NCBI GenBank assembly: GCA_023897205.1
Contig: JAHWDD010000001.1
Span: 3,410,001 to 3,474,000 of the forward strand
DNA from: Exophiala sp. HKRS030
Taxonomy: Eukaryota > Ascomycota > Eurotiomycetes > Chaetothyriales > Herpotrichiellaceae
Reading direction: 5' to 3'
Length of the DNA stretch: 64,000 nucleotides
In this document: piece after piece, positions 47,399-58,356 of the stretch
How the letters are laid out: the number at the start of each line of letters is the position of its first letter
Position numbering within the stretch: the first letter of the stretch is position 1
The notes under the pieces: generated by a model
Seen by the model: only the letters and a program-made list of their open reading frames with translations
The model's database searches: none
Told to the model about the DNA's origin: nothing
Program-made: the position numbers and the translations under genes

Positions 47399-48994
47399 AT
47401 GGTGTTGGCAAAAATCACAAAGGCCATATGGGGGCCCCATCAGCCGAACGCTCATTGTTGATTAAGCTCGATTCAACAGTCCTCATCTACTTCTCATTGA
47501 TATGGTTCTTATTCGGTATCAATCGTGCGAGTTACAACAGTGCCTATATCAGTGGTATGAGAGAGGCATTGAACTTCCAGGGCAAGGACTTCAATTACAT
47601 GCACACCATCTTCATAATCACCTATGCCATCTTTCAAATGCCGGCCACATCGCTCTTGACTCTTGTGAAACCAAAATATGTCTTCGTCGCTGCCAATACC
47701 CTATGGAGTATTCTTACTCTTGTCACTTTCCGCGTCGAAAAGGTGTGGCAGATCTTTGTCTTGGTCGCCTTTGAGGGTGGTCTGTCCGCCATTTGCTAGT
47801 AAGTCAACTCATTTACCCGATTCTCTTCCACCATTCTCTTCGATCCCGCGGACAAAAGGAGCTAAGCGAGAACCTCTAGTGTCGGCGCCCACTTCATCTA
47901 TGGGTCGTGGTATAAGCAGTCCGAACTCGGGAAGAGAGCTGCCATCTTCTGTGCCTTTGGAAATATTGGTAATATGGCTGGTGGCTGGATTCAGGCCGGT
48001 CTTCTAAAGTCACTACAAGGTAAAGGAGGCCTCCCTGCCTGGAGACTGATCTTCATTGTTGTGTCAGTGACGACTATCCCAATTGCGTTATTTGGTAAGC
48101 ATGAATGCTCCCATCCAGCGAGAATTCTCGTTGACAATCTCCTCCACAGGCTGGTTCTTTATTCCTGATTTGCCAGCACATCGCTCTGCTTGGTTTCTTA
48201 CACCTGCGGAGAAAGATTCCGCGGCTACACGACTCGGACGAGTCAAGAAACAAAGTTGGGATCTTAGTGTGTTCAAGCGCGTGCTCTTGGCCTGGCAATT
48301 CTGGCTCTTGCCGTTCATATTCATGCTCTATTCGCTTTGTGTACAGGCAATCCTGAACAACGTCATGCCATTTTGGATGGCATCTCGAGGTTACACGGTG
48401 ATCCAGCAGAACAATTACCCTACAGGCATATACGCCACTGGCATCGTTGCTACCTTCGCCTATGCTGCAATCTCCGACAGATTGCAATCGCGTTGGCAAG
48501 CATCTCTTGCCCTAGGAGTCACCTACATCGTGGCACCCGCCATTCTTGTATCTCGGCCATCGACCAATGCTGGCTATTTCTTCGCCTTTTACCTTCTCGG
48601 CACGGGATACGCCCCACAAGCACTGTGGTACACTTGGATGGCAGACCTCACGTCTCATGATGTGCAACTGCGGGCCATCACCACAGGTTTCATGAACAGT
48701 TTCGACTTCGCCTTTGTCAGCTGGTGGCCATTGATCTTCTTCCCAGCAACTGACGCTCCGGATTTCGAAAAGGGTTATATCAGCAGTCTCGTCACCGGAG
48801 CATTGACAATCCCATTCATCATTCTGATAGCGATTCTCGAGAAGCGTGGCCGCGCTAGAGGAGAGATTGGTCGGTATTTCGAAGATCATATCGATCAAGT
48901 CGGGGAAGAAGATGGTCAAGGAACACCGAAGCAAGTCGAGGAGGTTCTCGATAAGACCGGCACGGTGCCACCGGTCGCAATAGCCCAAGCTTAG
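47399..48994 (+). CDS. MFS transporter of the allantoate/Dal5 (anion:cation symporter) family
   Basis: Exons: 47399-47798, 47880-48094 and 48150-48994. The introns have GTAAGT and GTAAGC donors. Features are RASYNSAYISGMREALNFQGKDFNYM (helix 1-2 region of the Dal5 group), AIFQMPATSLLTLVKP, GAHFIYGSWYKQSELGKRA and FCAFGNIGNMAGGW, then a second helix bundle, TGYAPQALWYTWM, and an acidic C-terminus. Relatives import allantoate, nicotinate, biotin precursors or similar anions; the substrate is unknown. The best start is 47399 (AACCATGG), giving MVLAKITKAIWGP. It connects to PSAERSLLIKLD only if one C is missing from CCCC at 47435-47438. The alternative start 47428 reads without a break but loses the usual head. 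Confidence 0.85.
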
Positions 48995-49680
48995 TTGTGC
49001 GAGATCAGGATATGCCCATGGACGCCAATGCCTCTCACGTGTTGGCTAGAAATGTCTTTGCTCAAACCATAGATTGTCACTATGATGCCTGATCTGTGTA
49101 TGCATCTGATCTGCAGACAGAACTCGACACGCTAGCAAGTCTGCTGTGACAAGTGCACACAGGCTGGCATAGAGAGTACAGTAGTCGCGTCGAGCAAGAG
49201 ATCATGTGACAAATTTGACGACTTGCAATAATCCACTCCATTTCAAGCTGGCGTTGGAGTTCCAGGCCTCGCTCTCGTTCCAGCATTGTAGTATCCACAC
49301 GCCTGTATTTGGATTTGTCCGTAAGCACATGCGCCAATAGTTGCGTCTGTTGCATGCGGTGCTCCGGTTCTGAAGGAGTTCCTAGCCAAGATCCCGCGCG
49401 AACCTGGAACCATTAGCTAATCCTCATTCTCCCTCAACCAGCCGTGGATGCTGTGCATGCCGTCCGTATGTGTGTGTGCGCGCTTCCTAGCAGACAGTCG
49501 AAGGCCGTTTGTGCCACGAATCCACGCTTGAGAGACCTCCTGCGGCTGTGCTTTGGATTGTGTTCGTGAAAGGCGTGGTCTAATCACGAACATTGGTCGA
49601 ACAGACACTTGAGTTCGGCATTTATCTTTTTTTTTTTTTTTTTTTTTAAAAAAAAGGTGTATTCGTTAATACGTGGCGCA
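48995..49680. other. Intergenic gap between convergent genes
   Basis: No gene is seen. A T21A8 homopolymer pair (49627-49655) lies just beyond the stop of the leftward regulator. Confidence 0.55.
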
Positions 49681-49785
49681 TCAATCATCATCGTCGTCGT
49701 AGTCGTTGTCAGAGTCATTATCGTCACCATCACCATGATTGTCACCGTCATTGTTATTGTCATTGTCATCGGCATCGGCATCGTC
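49681..49785. repeat. Asp/Asn-coding trinucleotide-type microsatellite
   Basis: ATC/GTC/GTT units run for about 100 bp, encoding the acidic tail DDDADADDNDNNN and onward of the regulator gene. Confidence 0.8.
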
Positions 49786-51897
49786 ATCATGGCCACCTTC
49801 GCGACCTGCGCTGCCAGCTGCAACAATCTCGTCCTGCCGCTGCGGACCGAAATCAAACGGGTCCGACGCATCGACTTCGTCCCAGAGCACGTTCCCATCA
49901 TAGTCATTCGTGCCGGGAAACCACAGGAAGGTCAGCAAGGACTGGCGCAGGTCGTCCCAAGACTCGAGCCTGGACCTGCGCAGGCCGCGGTCCAGCACGA
50001 CGACGAACCACGCTCGGTCGGCTGTCGAGCCTGTGGCCGCGATGGCGCCCATGACCGAGATCCATACCATGAGTTCGGGCGCTTGCGCCCATTCTTGGCT
50101 CAGCCGTGAAGAGGATAGTGTGTTGCGGATTTCTCGCGCGAGCGTGTGGAACGGTGCCGCGGGCATGGGAAACACGCATAGCAGGCTGTAGATGGTGGCG
50201 GCTAGGTGGCACAGAGTCAAGAGATGGTCGGGTTCGTCGTTGGGATTGTGGCTGTGTTTGCCGGTCTGGCTGGGGGTATTAATTAGGGTGAGGAGGTCGT
50301 GCTGTACGAAATTTCGTTGTTCGGCGATGATGACCAGGATCTGTGCCTCTGATCGTGCCGCCATGTAGTCGTCGAGGCCTAGTGTGTAGAGGCTGATTCT
50401 ACGCAGTGCCTGTATCAGGCGGTCAGTCTTTCCTGGTCGGAGAGACTCCAGGATCCGAAAGCCATTGCCTAGTTGACGCAAAGGGTGATTTGGTCTTCGA
50501 AGAATCGACAGTGACAGATCAAGATCCATGTCGAAGCGTGAGATGAAAGGGACGGTTGGCTGTTCAAGCCGCCGACATGCCACGAGCAGTTCTCCACTGA
50601 GTTTTCAAAGTCAGCCAGAGAATAGTTATGGCAGCTTTTCGGGGCTTTTCATCATGAGACTTACTAAGATATCTGGTAAGCTAAGCCAGGTAACTCAAGC
50701 TTATGGATTCCACCCCGAACACCAATCATCCTATTTAGTCCATGGAAATGCACTGGTGTCATCTCGATCCGTCCGCCGTAAAGATCAATCATTCTTAACG
50801 AACTGAGAGGACCTTGAGCTGGACGGTCGAATACAGATGTCTTGTCATCATCCTTTGTGTACTGAGCGTATGCTAAATTGAGCACAGCTTGAATGTTGAG
50901 GTCGCTGCAAGCGACTTGTGGATCAGGGTCCGACAGTCTTGAATTAATGGACCGGACGCTCTCAGAATGACACACGGCAATTTTCAGCTCTTCCCGATTG
51001 ACAACCAGATGTCGAGTGACTTTGTTCCTGATAAATTGGGAAAGGAGACTTGCATGCAGTAATCCTGAATCAGAAATGATGTTCTCGAACCACGTCGTGG
51101 CCAAATAACTGGTGCCGGATGCGTCTGCGGGGAATAGTTGATGGAGGTCGTCGTAGACTATGGAAACGTCAGAACGATTAATTTTCGGATAGACTATCAG
51201 CCATGGAGGCGATATTGTCAAGCAAAGACTTCTTTCCTGACTAACCTTGATGAAGAACGACATCCGTCTCGGAATTAGCCAATGGTGAACAAAGCTGTAG
51301 AGGTAGATGGACGTATGAGAAGGAGATGCTGAGAGAACGAGGGACACTGCTGATTGGAAAGCCGAAAAGTCGCGTCGACTCTTGGAACTCGAATTGCGAA
51401 AAGCGAAATTCCGAAGTCAACTCGATTCCAGGTGCTTCAACGTGAACAAGATCAAGTCTTGCACGTTCTGCAGCTTCGCTCTCGGGATCAATATGATTGA
51501 AAAAATCCAATGGCTCGTTAGTCGGAGGCTGAACGGGAGTTCTATTGATGGACGAGTGGACGTCGCCGTGGCGCCATCGTATTCTTGACGCATTGGCCTT
51601 TACTAGGTTCCTTGATTCCGATCGTTCTTTTTGATTCTGAGGATAGCCAGTGATGAATTGAATCCTTGGAGGCCTATATCATGGCGATTAGCTGTGAACT
51701 GATCTAGTAATAGCCCGACAATCGTCGTTCATCAATCTGTCATAGGGCTGACAAGGTGAAGTTATGACGGACAACGATACAACGAGAAAGTTTCTTACAT
51801 GATTAAAAAGGACGCCTAAGACCCTGTTCGCCTTTGGGTTCGGGTCTCACGTAAGTTGGAGTTGGTTTGAGTTCCTGAATCGGGTTGATGAAGGCAT
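49681..51897 (-). CDS. Fungal-specific transcription-factor-like protein without Zn cluster
   Basis: My model has four exons: 51897-51851, 51673-51246, 51157-50665 and 50596-49681 (627 residues), all with matching phases. The first exon (MPSSTRFRNSNQLQL) is the least certain. It is supported by GTGAGA, a GCTAAT branch site and ATAG, and by a downstream frame that stays open past 51510 without an ATG and reads QFITGYPQNQKERSESRNLV, like the N-terminal box of this family. The body (WFENIISDSGLLHASLLSQF, ALRRISLYTLGLDDYMAA, EQRNFVQHDLLTL, ELMVWISVMGAIAATGS, LLTFLWFPGTNDYDGNVLWDEV) matches fungal regulators with a Fungal_trans_2/DUF3468-type domain and no zinc cluster. The C-terminus is an Asp/Asn-rich tail encoded by a microsatellite. 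The next gene resembles it. Confidence 0.72.
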
Positions 51898-52320
51898 CGC
51901 GGGTGCATTTGGCGGAACAACACGACATGGAGAAGGTTCATTTGTTGGTGCCCGCAGCCAACTCCAGACTGATCATATCGATGGACCGTGTCGTCAGTTG
52001 TGCCAAACGAGCCTCAGAGTGGAGGAGATCTTGGGACAAAGCCGATGGAAAATACGAGTGCATACACCGTCCTACTAGTACAACAAGACGTCGATCGAAG
52101 CTTGGCGTTTTCAAAGATACCTCGGCTAGAATGTCTCGATCGGGCATTTGGCTCGCTAATCGTTTGCCATGCGCCTGGGTGAATTTAAACATAGCTGAAA
52201 GAGCTTGATAAGGATGGGTTTCGTATGCTTGTACATATTCTCGTTCCTGGACAAAAGCATCCATGGACAGAGATTTTCCATAATCTGCATGGGCTTCCAA
52301 AGCAGAAGGATGCCATATCC
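51898..52320. other. Intergenic stretch, one doubtful ORF
   Basis: A minus-strand frame (51938-52363) is open for 141 codons and overlaps the end of the next gene, but has no recognisable feature. It is not called. Confidence 0.4.
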
Positions 52321-54180
52321 TCACGGCGGACGCTTTGTGGCGGATGGTTTCAGCGCCCGCCATAGATCCATTCCATCGTAATTACTCGTCTTTGGATGCC
52401 ACAAAAACGTCTGTAGAATGCGAACCAATCCTTCATACGAGTCGACCTGGAGTTGTGGCAAGATCTTGGTTATCTCTCGAATGTAAAATGCCCGATCTGG
52501 GAGTCCGACACAGACAATGGCTCCCATGACAGCAATCCAGAGATGCAACTCAAGTCGCGGACGGCTCAACTCATCTAGCCTGAGACGAATATTCATCATT
52601 GCCTTCTGTAACCGGGCTGTAAGTCGTTCAAATAACCCGACAATGGGTGGAAACGGGAAAATAACAAGAAAGCTGTATGCGATGCAGGCCAATCTACACG
52701 ATTCATAATGTGGCTCGGTCAATCGTTCTCCGCTCTTTTCGATCTCGGCCGCTGTGTCGAGGCTGATAAGACTGTGTTGTACGTAATTTCTCTGGTCGGT
52801 GAGCTCAGCAGGCATCCTGGAAATTGATCGTCCTTCAATGTAGTTCTCTACGACCGTGGTGAAATCGCACATATGCCGGATGACCGCACAGAGCTTCTGA
52901 ATTGCGGCCGGTGAGTGAGAACCCCAAATCTTCCAAAAGGACAAGCCCAGTGATCCAAGTTCCTTTTCGGTCCACCGTCTCTCCTGTACACTAACTAGAA
53001 GTCGACCGTATGCCATGAAAGTTTGCGTATGGGCAATGAACGGCATATAAGGCCGCATTAGGTAGCGACTCGACTCAAAGAGGTCGGCACTGTAATGGAT
53101 ATCAATAGCCACCTACGCGAGGGCGGAAATGAAGGCAACGAAGTGACTCACAATGAGATGACCTGCGCAATTCCAGGTGTGCGTATCTTGTCAAGTCCAC
53201 CCAACATCTGCACCAGCTGCTTCAATCCCTGTATATGTGCCAAGTTGATCGTCATTCTTCCATATACGTGTAGCGATTGGAGTTCCTTGAGGAACGATTG
53301 TCGCGGAAGTTTGCCCGTGCGTAGAGGAATGGTATTATCGCAATATCCCAAAGCCACGACGGCCCAAATGTTCGCCTCCGTGACCGCTGTCGAGCTGTGG
53401 CTCAATTGTTGACTCAAGACCTGAATGGCCCGCGTACCAAATTGGAGCTCTAAGACTGAAGGGGATTCTCCATTGTTGGCCGTCCGCGCGAACATCATTC
53501 CGGCGTACATCATTGCATACAAAAGGGCTGGGTTCCTCAGGGCAAGTCGCAGGATGTGACCGGCGAAAGTTGGGCCATAGGTGTCGGAAGGACGATTCGT
53601 CACCATCTCCAGGAGACAGGATTTTGCTTCAAGAGGCGAAAATTGTCAGCAAGGTCTTCCATGAGAAATCGAACAGAAGCTGCAGGTGAGACTGCGTGGA
53701 ATTACATTGGTGCAACTGTTCCGCAAGAACATGTTGGGGCAAATCCACGGGATAAGCGGAGAAAGGGTCGGTTTGCCATTCATCAAGATAGATGTACGGA
53801 CTGGGCTCGTAAACGGTGTCCGGGCTCTCGGATTGAGCCTCGTCCACATTTCGGAGTCCATCTTGGTGTCGAGAAGAGGGCCTCTGGTGGTAAGGCAAGC
53901 GCCCGTTGATCAGAAGTGCTTGGTGGGTATGCCAGGCAGTTCGAGAGTAAGTTGTTGAGTCGGATTGTGAAAAAGGCTGACGCCGACGAAGGACCAGATC
54001 AGCCTGTTTCACAACGTCAGGAGAGTCGGTCTGATCATCATAATCGTCAATTTCCCAGAAACTGATTCCGCTGTGAGATGAAGCGGTGCTTTTAGTAGAT
54101 GTGATCTGGTCTTGCATGACAATCGTTGGCGACTGGATGTCATTATCAGCACCTGCCAAAGTCGATCTTTGACGGATCAC
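52321..54180 (-). CDS. Second fungal-specific transcription-factor-like protein, several frame breaks
   Basis: It resembles the neighbour at 49681 in order of motifs: LLYAMMYAGMMFARTA, LGGLDKIRTPGIAQVIS, then YVQHSLISLDTA, ELHLWIAVMGAIVCVG, ILQTFLWHPKTSNYDGMDLW. The N-terminal part (from 54180; YIYLDEWQTDPFSAYPVDLP) is in one frame. At about 53690-53655 the sensible reading moves to MEDLADNFRLLKQNPVS, and near 53612 to LEMVTNRPSDTYGP. The next intron has a strong GTGAGT donor (53152) and a CGTAG acceptor, but the phases disagree by one base. So either three single bases are missing, as elsewhere in this window, or this copy is decaying. No zinc cluster is visible. Exact exon limits are tentative. 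Confidence 0.6.
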
Positions 54181-55693
54181 GACACAGATTGCACCTTGGT
54201 TCGGGCATCAGAGACGTTCTGCGTAGACTCGTGCCATTGTAAACAAAACTCTAGGATTTTCCCAGGCTTCTGGATCGAAATAGCAAAGTAATAGGTATCT
54301 GGGTGTGCTGGGTATGCTCATCAGCAAGTAATTAGCCGGACCGAGACAACGCCTAGTCCAAGATAGAAGGTGATCTAACCAGAAACGGAATCGCGCTCCT
54401 TCAGCACGCCTGACTCACCTTCTAAGCGCAATGCCTGAAACGGATACCCATTTCTGTCACTCAAGCCTCGTTTGTCGATACACGGTTTCCTCATTGACAC
54501 GTACTTTGCAAGGCTATATCTTTAGTTGCTACCTAGACACCGACGACTCCTCGGGAATTCGGCGCAAACTGCCTTCCCACCACGTCTGCATGGCCTCGAA
54601 CCTGCCGACTGGGGCAATGTAACCAAGGGCTTCAACAACAGCAGCAAGCACTATTATGAGTTGCAAAAGCCTCAGAGACCCCGGCCAGCTTTGAATAGTA
54701 GTCAAAGCTCTCCCAGGCGGTAAACATCCTTCACCGTTTTCTTGTCCCCTTAGTCATGTCGACGCCATATTTCACCTTAGTGAACGGTAGGAAATGGAAA
54801 ACCAATATGTCGCCAAGATCGATCCGTCCATTACCACCCTTCTGGAGTTCTTGCATGTCCGTATCTTTCTACCAGATCCCCTGTGTCTCCAACGGCCGCT
54901 GCACCCGCCCGAGCGATTCCCTAGATGCTTCGGCCATCTTCAAGGACCCCGCACCCGAACAAACAGTCGCATAGGATTCCATGCAGAAAGGCAATTGTCA
55001 GCCAGAGCGCAGACTTCTTCGACTCTAGCTTCGACCAACGCATCGTCACTAGCCACGCCATCGGTCGATCTAGGAAAGTCCAAAAGGGCACCGTCGCAAT
55101 GCTCGTCGAGATACTTGATGATAGGCATGGGAAGGCGAATGTAGGTATATTGCTTTTTGGTTCGGTGTAAGCACGGTCATCGTGGGGATAACCGGGATCG
55201 GGAGACTTGCGTCTGGCTTTCTGGTAGGTTTGAATCCAGGATTTTGCTGCCCATCGAGATATCGCTAATGTGAACAACCCGCACTAAAGATGCACGTCTG
55301 GTCTTCTCTCGTAGATAGAGAGCAATTCGTCGTGGATATTGCAACGATAAGTGTGTACATAGGAGCCGGGGAAGACTTGACATTTTGCTTTCCAAGCGAG
55401 AATTCTTTGCTGATCAAACCAGCTTCTTGGGCTCAGTTGGCTCAAGGGTGTGTTACTAGCGATCGAGGCTGTCCTGTGTGGAGTCTTCGGGCCATCTGCA
55501 CGTCTTGCGATCGGTAGGTATATATAGACTCTGTGTCGCGACTTCCCAGACATTCTCGACTACCACGGCGACGTTGGCAGATTTTGTGGAGCATACTATT
55601 GGAGACGGTCTGGAGCCAACTAATCAGGTGGCGTACACCTGGAAAGTAGGGTCCTGTCTGAGTGTGCTCGGAAAATTCTTTGGATTATCCAGC
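54181..55693. other. Intergenic stretch with possible gene remnants
   Basis: Minus-strand pieces look faintly protein-like: 55553-55284 (QQRILAWKAKCQVF, YVHTYRCNIHDELLSIYERR), a piece ending near 55177, and 55128-54940 (IIKYLDEHCDGALLDFPRS, CLSAWNPMRLFVRVRG). They lie in different frames and I found no clear domain or splice chain. This could be an unrecognised gene with frame errors or a relic. Confidence 0.35.
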
Positions 55694-57427
55694 TCAGTAA
55701 ATCTTGTCCTCGATGATGATCAATGGTGCATCTCGAAGGATTGGCTCATCCCTCGTCATTCTTTGTTCCACCCACCTGCCTAAGGAGACACATTTGATGT
55801 CGACCAGTCGGTAAAACAGATCAGCTGCCCAGATGCATCCAGGTAGAACGAATAGATACCCTAACACCCAAATGCATCCGAGTTCACCTGGTGTCAAACG
55901 TTCCGCAGCCGGGATGTTACCGTGCACAAAGTGCTGGACGGCGAGCGCTTCACGGCGGTCTGGATCACGGATCAAGAAATCGTATATCCACGGCAGGATG
56001 CTATATCCCAAACTGCGAATAACAAAGCCGTGAACCAAGTAGAATGCAAATGAAATTTGCCCCAGATATTTAGAGACTGGATTGGCCAGGAAGAAGTGGA
56101 TGACCGGAGTTGGCTTTCCTGCACTTGTGGCGCTTGCATAGGTGATGGGCCATACCACAAGTAAAGCGCCTAAAGCCCGAAGCGCATCGCGACGGTGTTC
56201 CATCCCCATGTACGATGGCATGTAGCTCAACAATCGACTGAACCCAGGGGTCTCCTCAGCCCAGAGGAGAGGCATTGAGAGGATATAAAGACCCCACACA
56301 AATGCTGTAACAGACAAAAGGTTTGAGATCCGCAAGTAAGACAAAAGCCATGGAGTCTTGATTTCGAATCTATCGAATATGGAGTTGGTGTTGTTGGAAG
56401 CTAGAGGTAGGTGATTCTTTGGATCCACAGGGCTTTTGAGAAGGACATCGCATTCGGCAATGAAGAGGCCAGTGAAGAAAAGCCCGTGGTTTTGGTGATT
56501 AGTTGTCCAACACCAGAGAACCAAAGCTCCATGTAGAAACATACGGTATCTTGTCTTCAGCTGGCAAGTCGCTAAAAGCACGACAAAGAGGGTGATAGAA
56601 CAGTAAAATTCGACGGGCATTGTCCAGAGATGAGTATCGTAATTACCGTATTCGGGCAGCGCCGCAAAGTGAGTCGTTGGGTCCAGAAGCTTCTCGGCCG
56701 CACCAAGAACGTCCCATAACTGATCCATGGCAGTGGGAAGGGCCACGGGAGGGCTTTCGAAGTATCTGATTTGTTGCTCGCCGTATAGTCGATTTTCGCT
56801 AAAGACGTCGTTTGCTCTGTCAAAAACATGCAGTCTAATCGCGACAAGGTAGATGAACAAGAGGGCTAATGGGGGTAAGAAGATTCGAATGGCTCTGCGG
56901 AAAACGGCAGATGAGATGACTTTGTGAACCGATTGGCCTTGGTGGATCATGTTCAAGCACTTGACCGATAGCACATAGCCACTCATGACGAAGAAGACAT
57001 AGACATGGCTTGTTCCTGCCCACAACAGGTAGAAGAATGGTCGATGGAACAAGAATTTGGTGTTGACTTCTGCGGTACCGCCCTCATTACTGTCGGTCAC
57101 GGCAAAGGTCCAATGCATGTGCATGACCATCAAACAGCAGAGACCCCTGAGGCCGTCGAGGGCTGAGATCTTGTTCTCGGAAGAGGCTTTGCGTGGTTTG
57201 TGGTTGAAGTAGTCGGCTACGAAACTGGGCAGGATCCAGATGAGGAACGCCATCGCCGAAGTCTGTCGGCGGAACCAGGTGGGGATAGCCAGAACGATGC
57301 CTTGTGCTGTTGGAGCAGGCATGGTGCCAATGTGTTCGTCAACCTTGACAACTTGGATGATGTTTGACTTGGACTTTGGGTTGAATTGAGATTCGATATC
57401 AGCTGCCAGAATGTGGTTAGAAGCCAT
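55694..57427 (-). CDS. Acyltransferase-3 family membrane protein
   Basis: A single exon of 577 residues. After a soluble head and a short hydrophobic stretch (AMAFLIWILPSFVADYF) comes ISALDGLRGLCCLMVMHMHW, the signature opening of acyltransferase-3 proteins with the catalytic-type His/Arg region. About ten membrane helices follow, including SHVYVFFVMSGYVLS, RAIRIFLPPLALLFIYLV, HLWTMPVEFYCSITLF and ISFAFYLVHGFVIRSLGY. These multi-pass enzymes transfer acyl groups to sugars, lipids or secondary metabolites. In fungi they are often found next to transporters and regulators, as here. The substrate is unknown. The frame is clean and ATG 57427 is the first in frame. Confidence 0.9.
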   Translation of the reverse strand: MASNHILAADIESQFNPKSKSNIIQVVKVDEHIGTMPAPTAQGIVLAIPTWFRRQTSAMAFLIWILPSFVADYFNHKPRKASSENKISALDGLRGLCCLMVMHMHWTFAVTDSNEGGTAEVNTKFLFHRPFFYLLWAGTSHVYVFFVMSGYVLSVKCLNMIHQGQSVHKVISSAVFRRAIRIFLPPLALLFIYLVAIRLHVFDRANDVFSENRLYGEQQIRYFESPPVALPTAMDQLWDVLGAAEKLLDPTTHFAALPEYGNYDTHLWTMPVEFYCSITLFVVLLATCQLKTRYRMFLHGALVLWCWTTNHQNHGLFFTGLFIAECDVLLKSPVDPKNHLPLASNNTNSIFDRFEIKTPWLLSYLRISNLLSVTAFVWGLYILSMPLLWAEETPGFSRLLSYMPSYMGMEHRRDALRALGALLVVWPITYASATSAGKPTPVIHFFLANPVSKYLGQISFAFYLVHGFVIRSLGYSILPWIYDFLIRDPDRREALAVQHFVHGNIPAAERLTPGELGCIWVLGYLFVLPGCIWAADLFYRLVDIKCVSLGRWVEQRMTRDEPILRDAPLIIIEDKIY

Positions 57428-58356
57428 TGGGTAGCGTCCAGACTAGTTAAGTCAGTCTTGGTCTGAGGCTGAAGGAAGGTGCTTGTCGGGATGGCATTTT
57501 CAGCAGGAGCGATTCATCTCATTATGTAAGACTTGGGGTCGTCGTTGTGTTCTGGAAATCCTGAGACGATATCGCCGCGTTAGGACTCGGAGATGCAGTG
57601 TCAGTGTACATCGGAAGACGACCGTAAAATGTGTTTATGAGTTGAGACATATTTGGCCACAATCGTGTCTCGACAAGCCCTTGGCTTGCTTGTTCTCCTT
57701 TTCGGATCTCCTCAGCCGCAAACGTTTTAGGGTTCTGTCTAGATGGATTGATGTGGAGGCCCGACTTGAGAAGCAGGCATTTGAGTGGAAGACGCTGGGC
57801 GACTCTGGTTGTGCGCGTGGCATTAGCGTCTGCCCAGTGGCGCTTGGCCGTGCGACATGCAATTTTAGATACACACTTCCGACATCTAGATGTTTACCCA
57901 CAAACCCCAGCCCCTGATCGACATCAAAAACGGACACTTGTGGGTTTTGAAAACCATCCAGTGTGACAGTTGCATGGCTGAGGCACACCTGGGGTTAGAT
58001 CCTCAAGCATGAGATCTTATGGTCTCCCCTCCCGCCCTATTGTCCGTAACTACTTAGGCATTGATTTCTTTACAGAAGTGCACATGGATTAATCATAACG
58101 GGTTCTATTTGAAATCGAGACCACATATTCGACCAAATGCTTTGTCTGTCCGGTAGATAGTACAAACCAAAACGGCTCAAAGAAGTCAACCTCAAGGCTC
58201 AACTGCAGGGAGGAGGGAGGAGAATGTCAGTTCTCCCCCAAATTTACATTATAGGCTTTTCCAAGTACTCATGTCGCGTCGCTCGTTCATCTTTTCATTC
58301 CAGTCGTGAATCTCGGTCGTGAATACGGGTGCCCCGAGCAATTCGTGGTTGTATCA
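57428..58356. other. Intergenic stretch without a recognised gene
   Basis: Promoter of the leftward acyltransferase and 3' end of the anoctamin-like gene. Short frames only. Confidence 0.5.

Noticed and set aside
51938..52363. 141-codon minus-strand frame beside the second regulator
   Set aside because: No domain, and it overlaps the real C-terminus of the neighbour in another frame.
38093..57427. Secondary-metabolite gene cluster
   Set aside because: SDR, regulators, a transporter and an acyltransferase are present, but no backbone synthase, and the genes are widely spaced.
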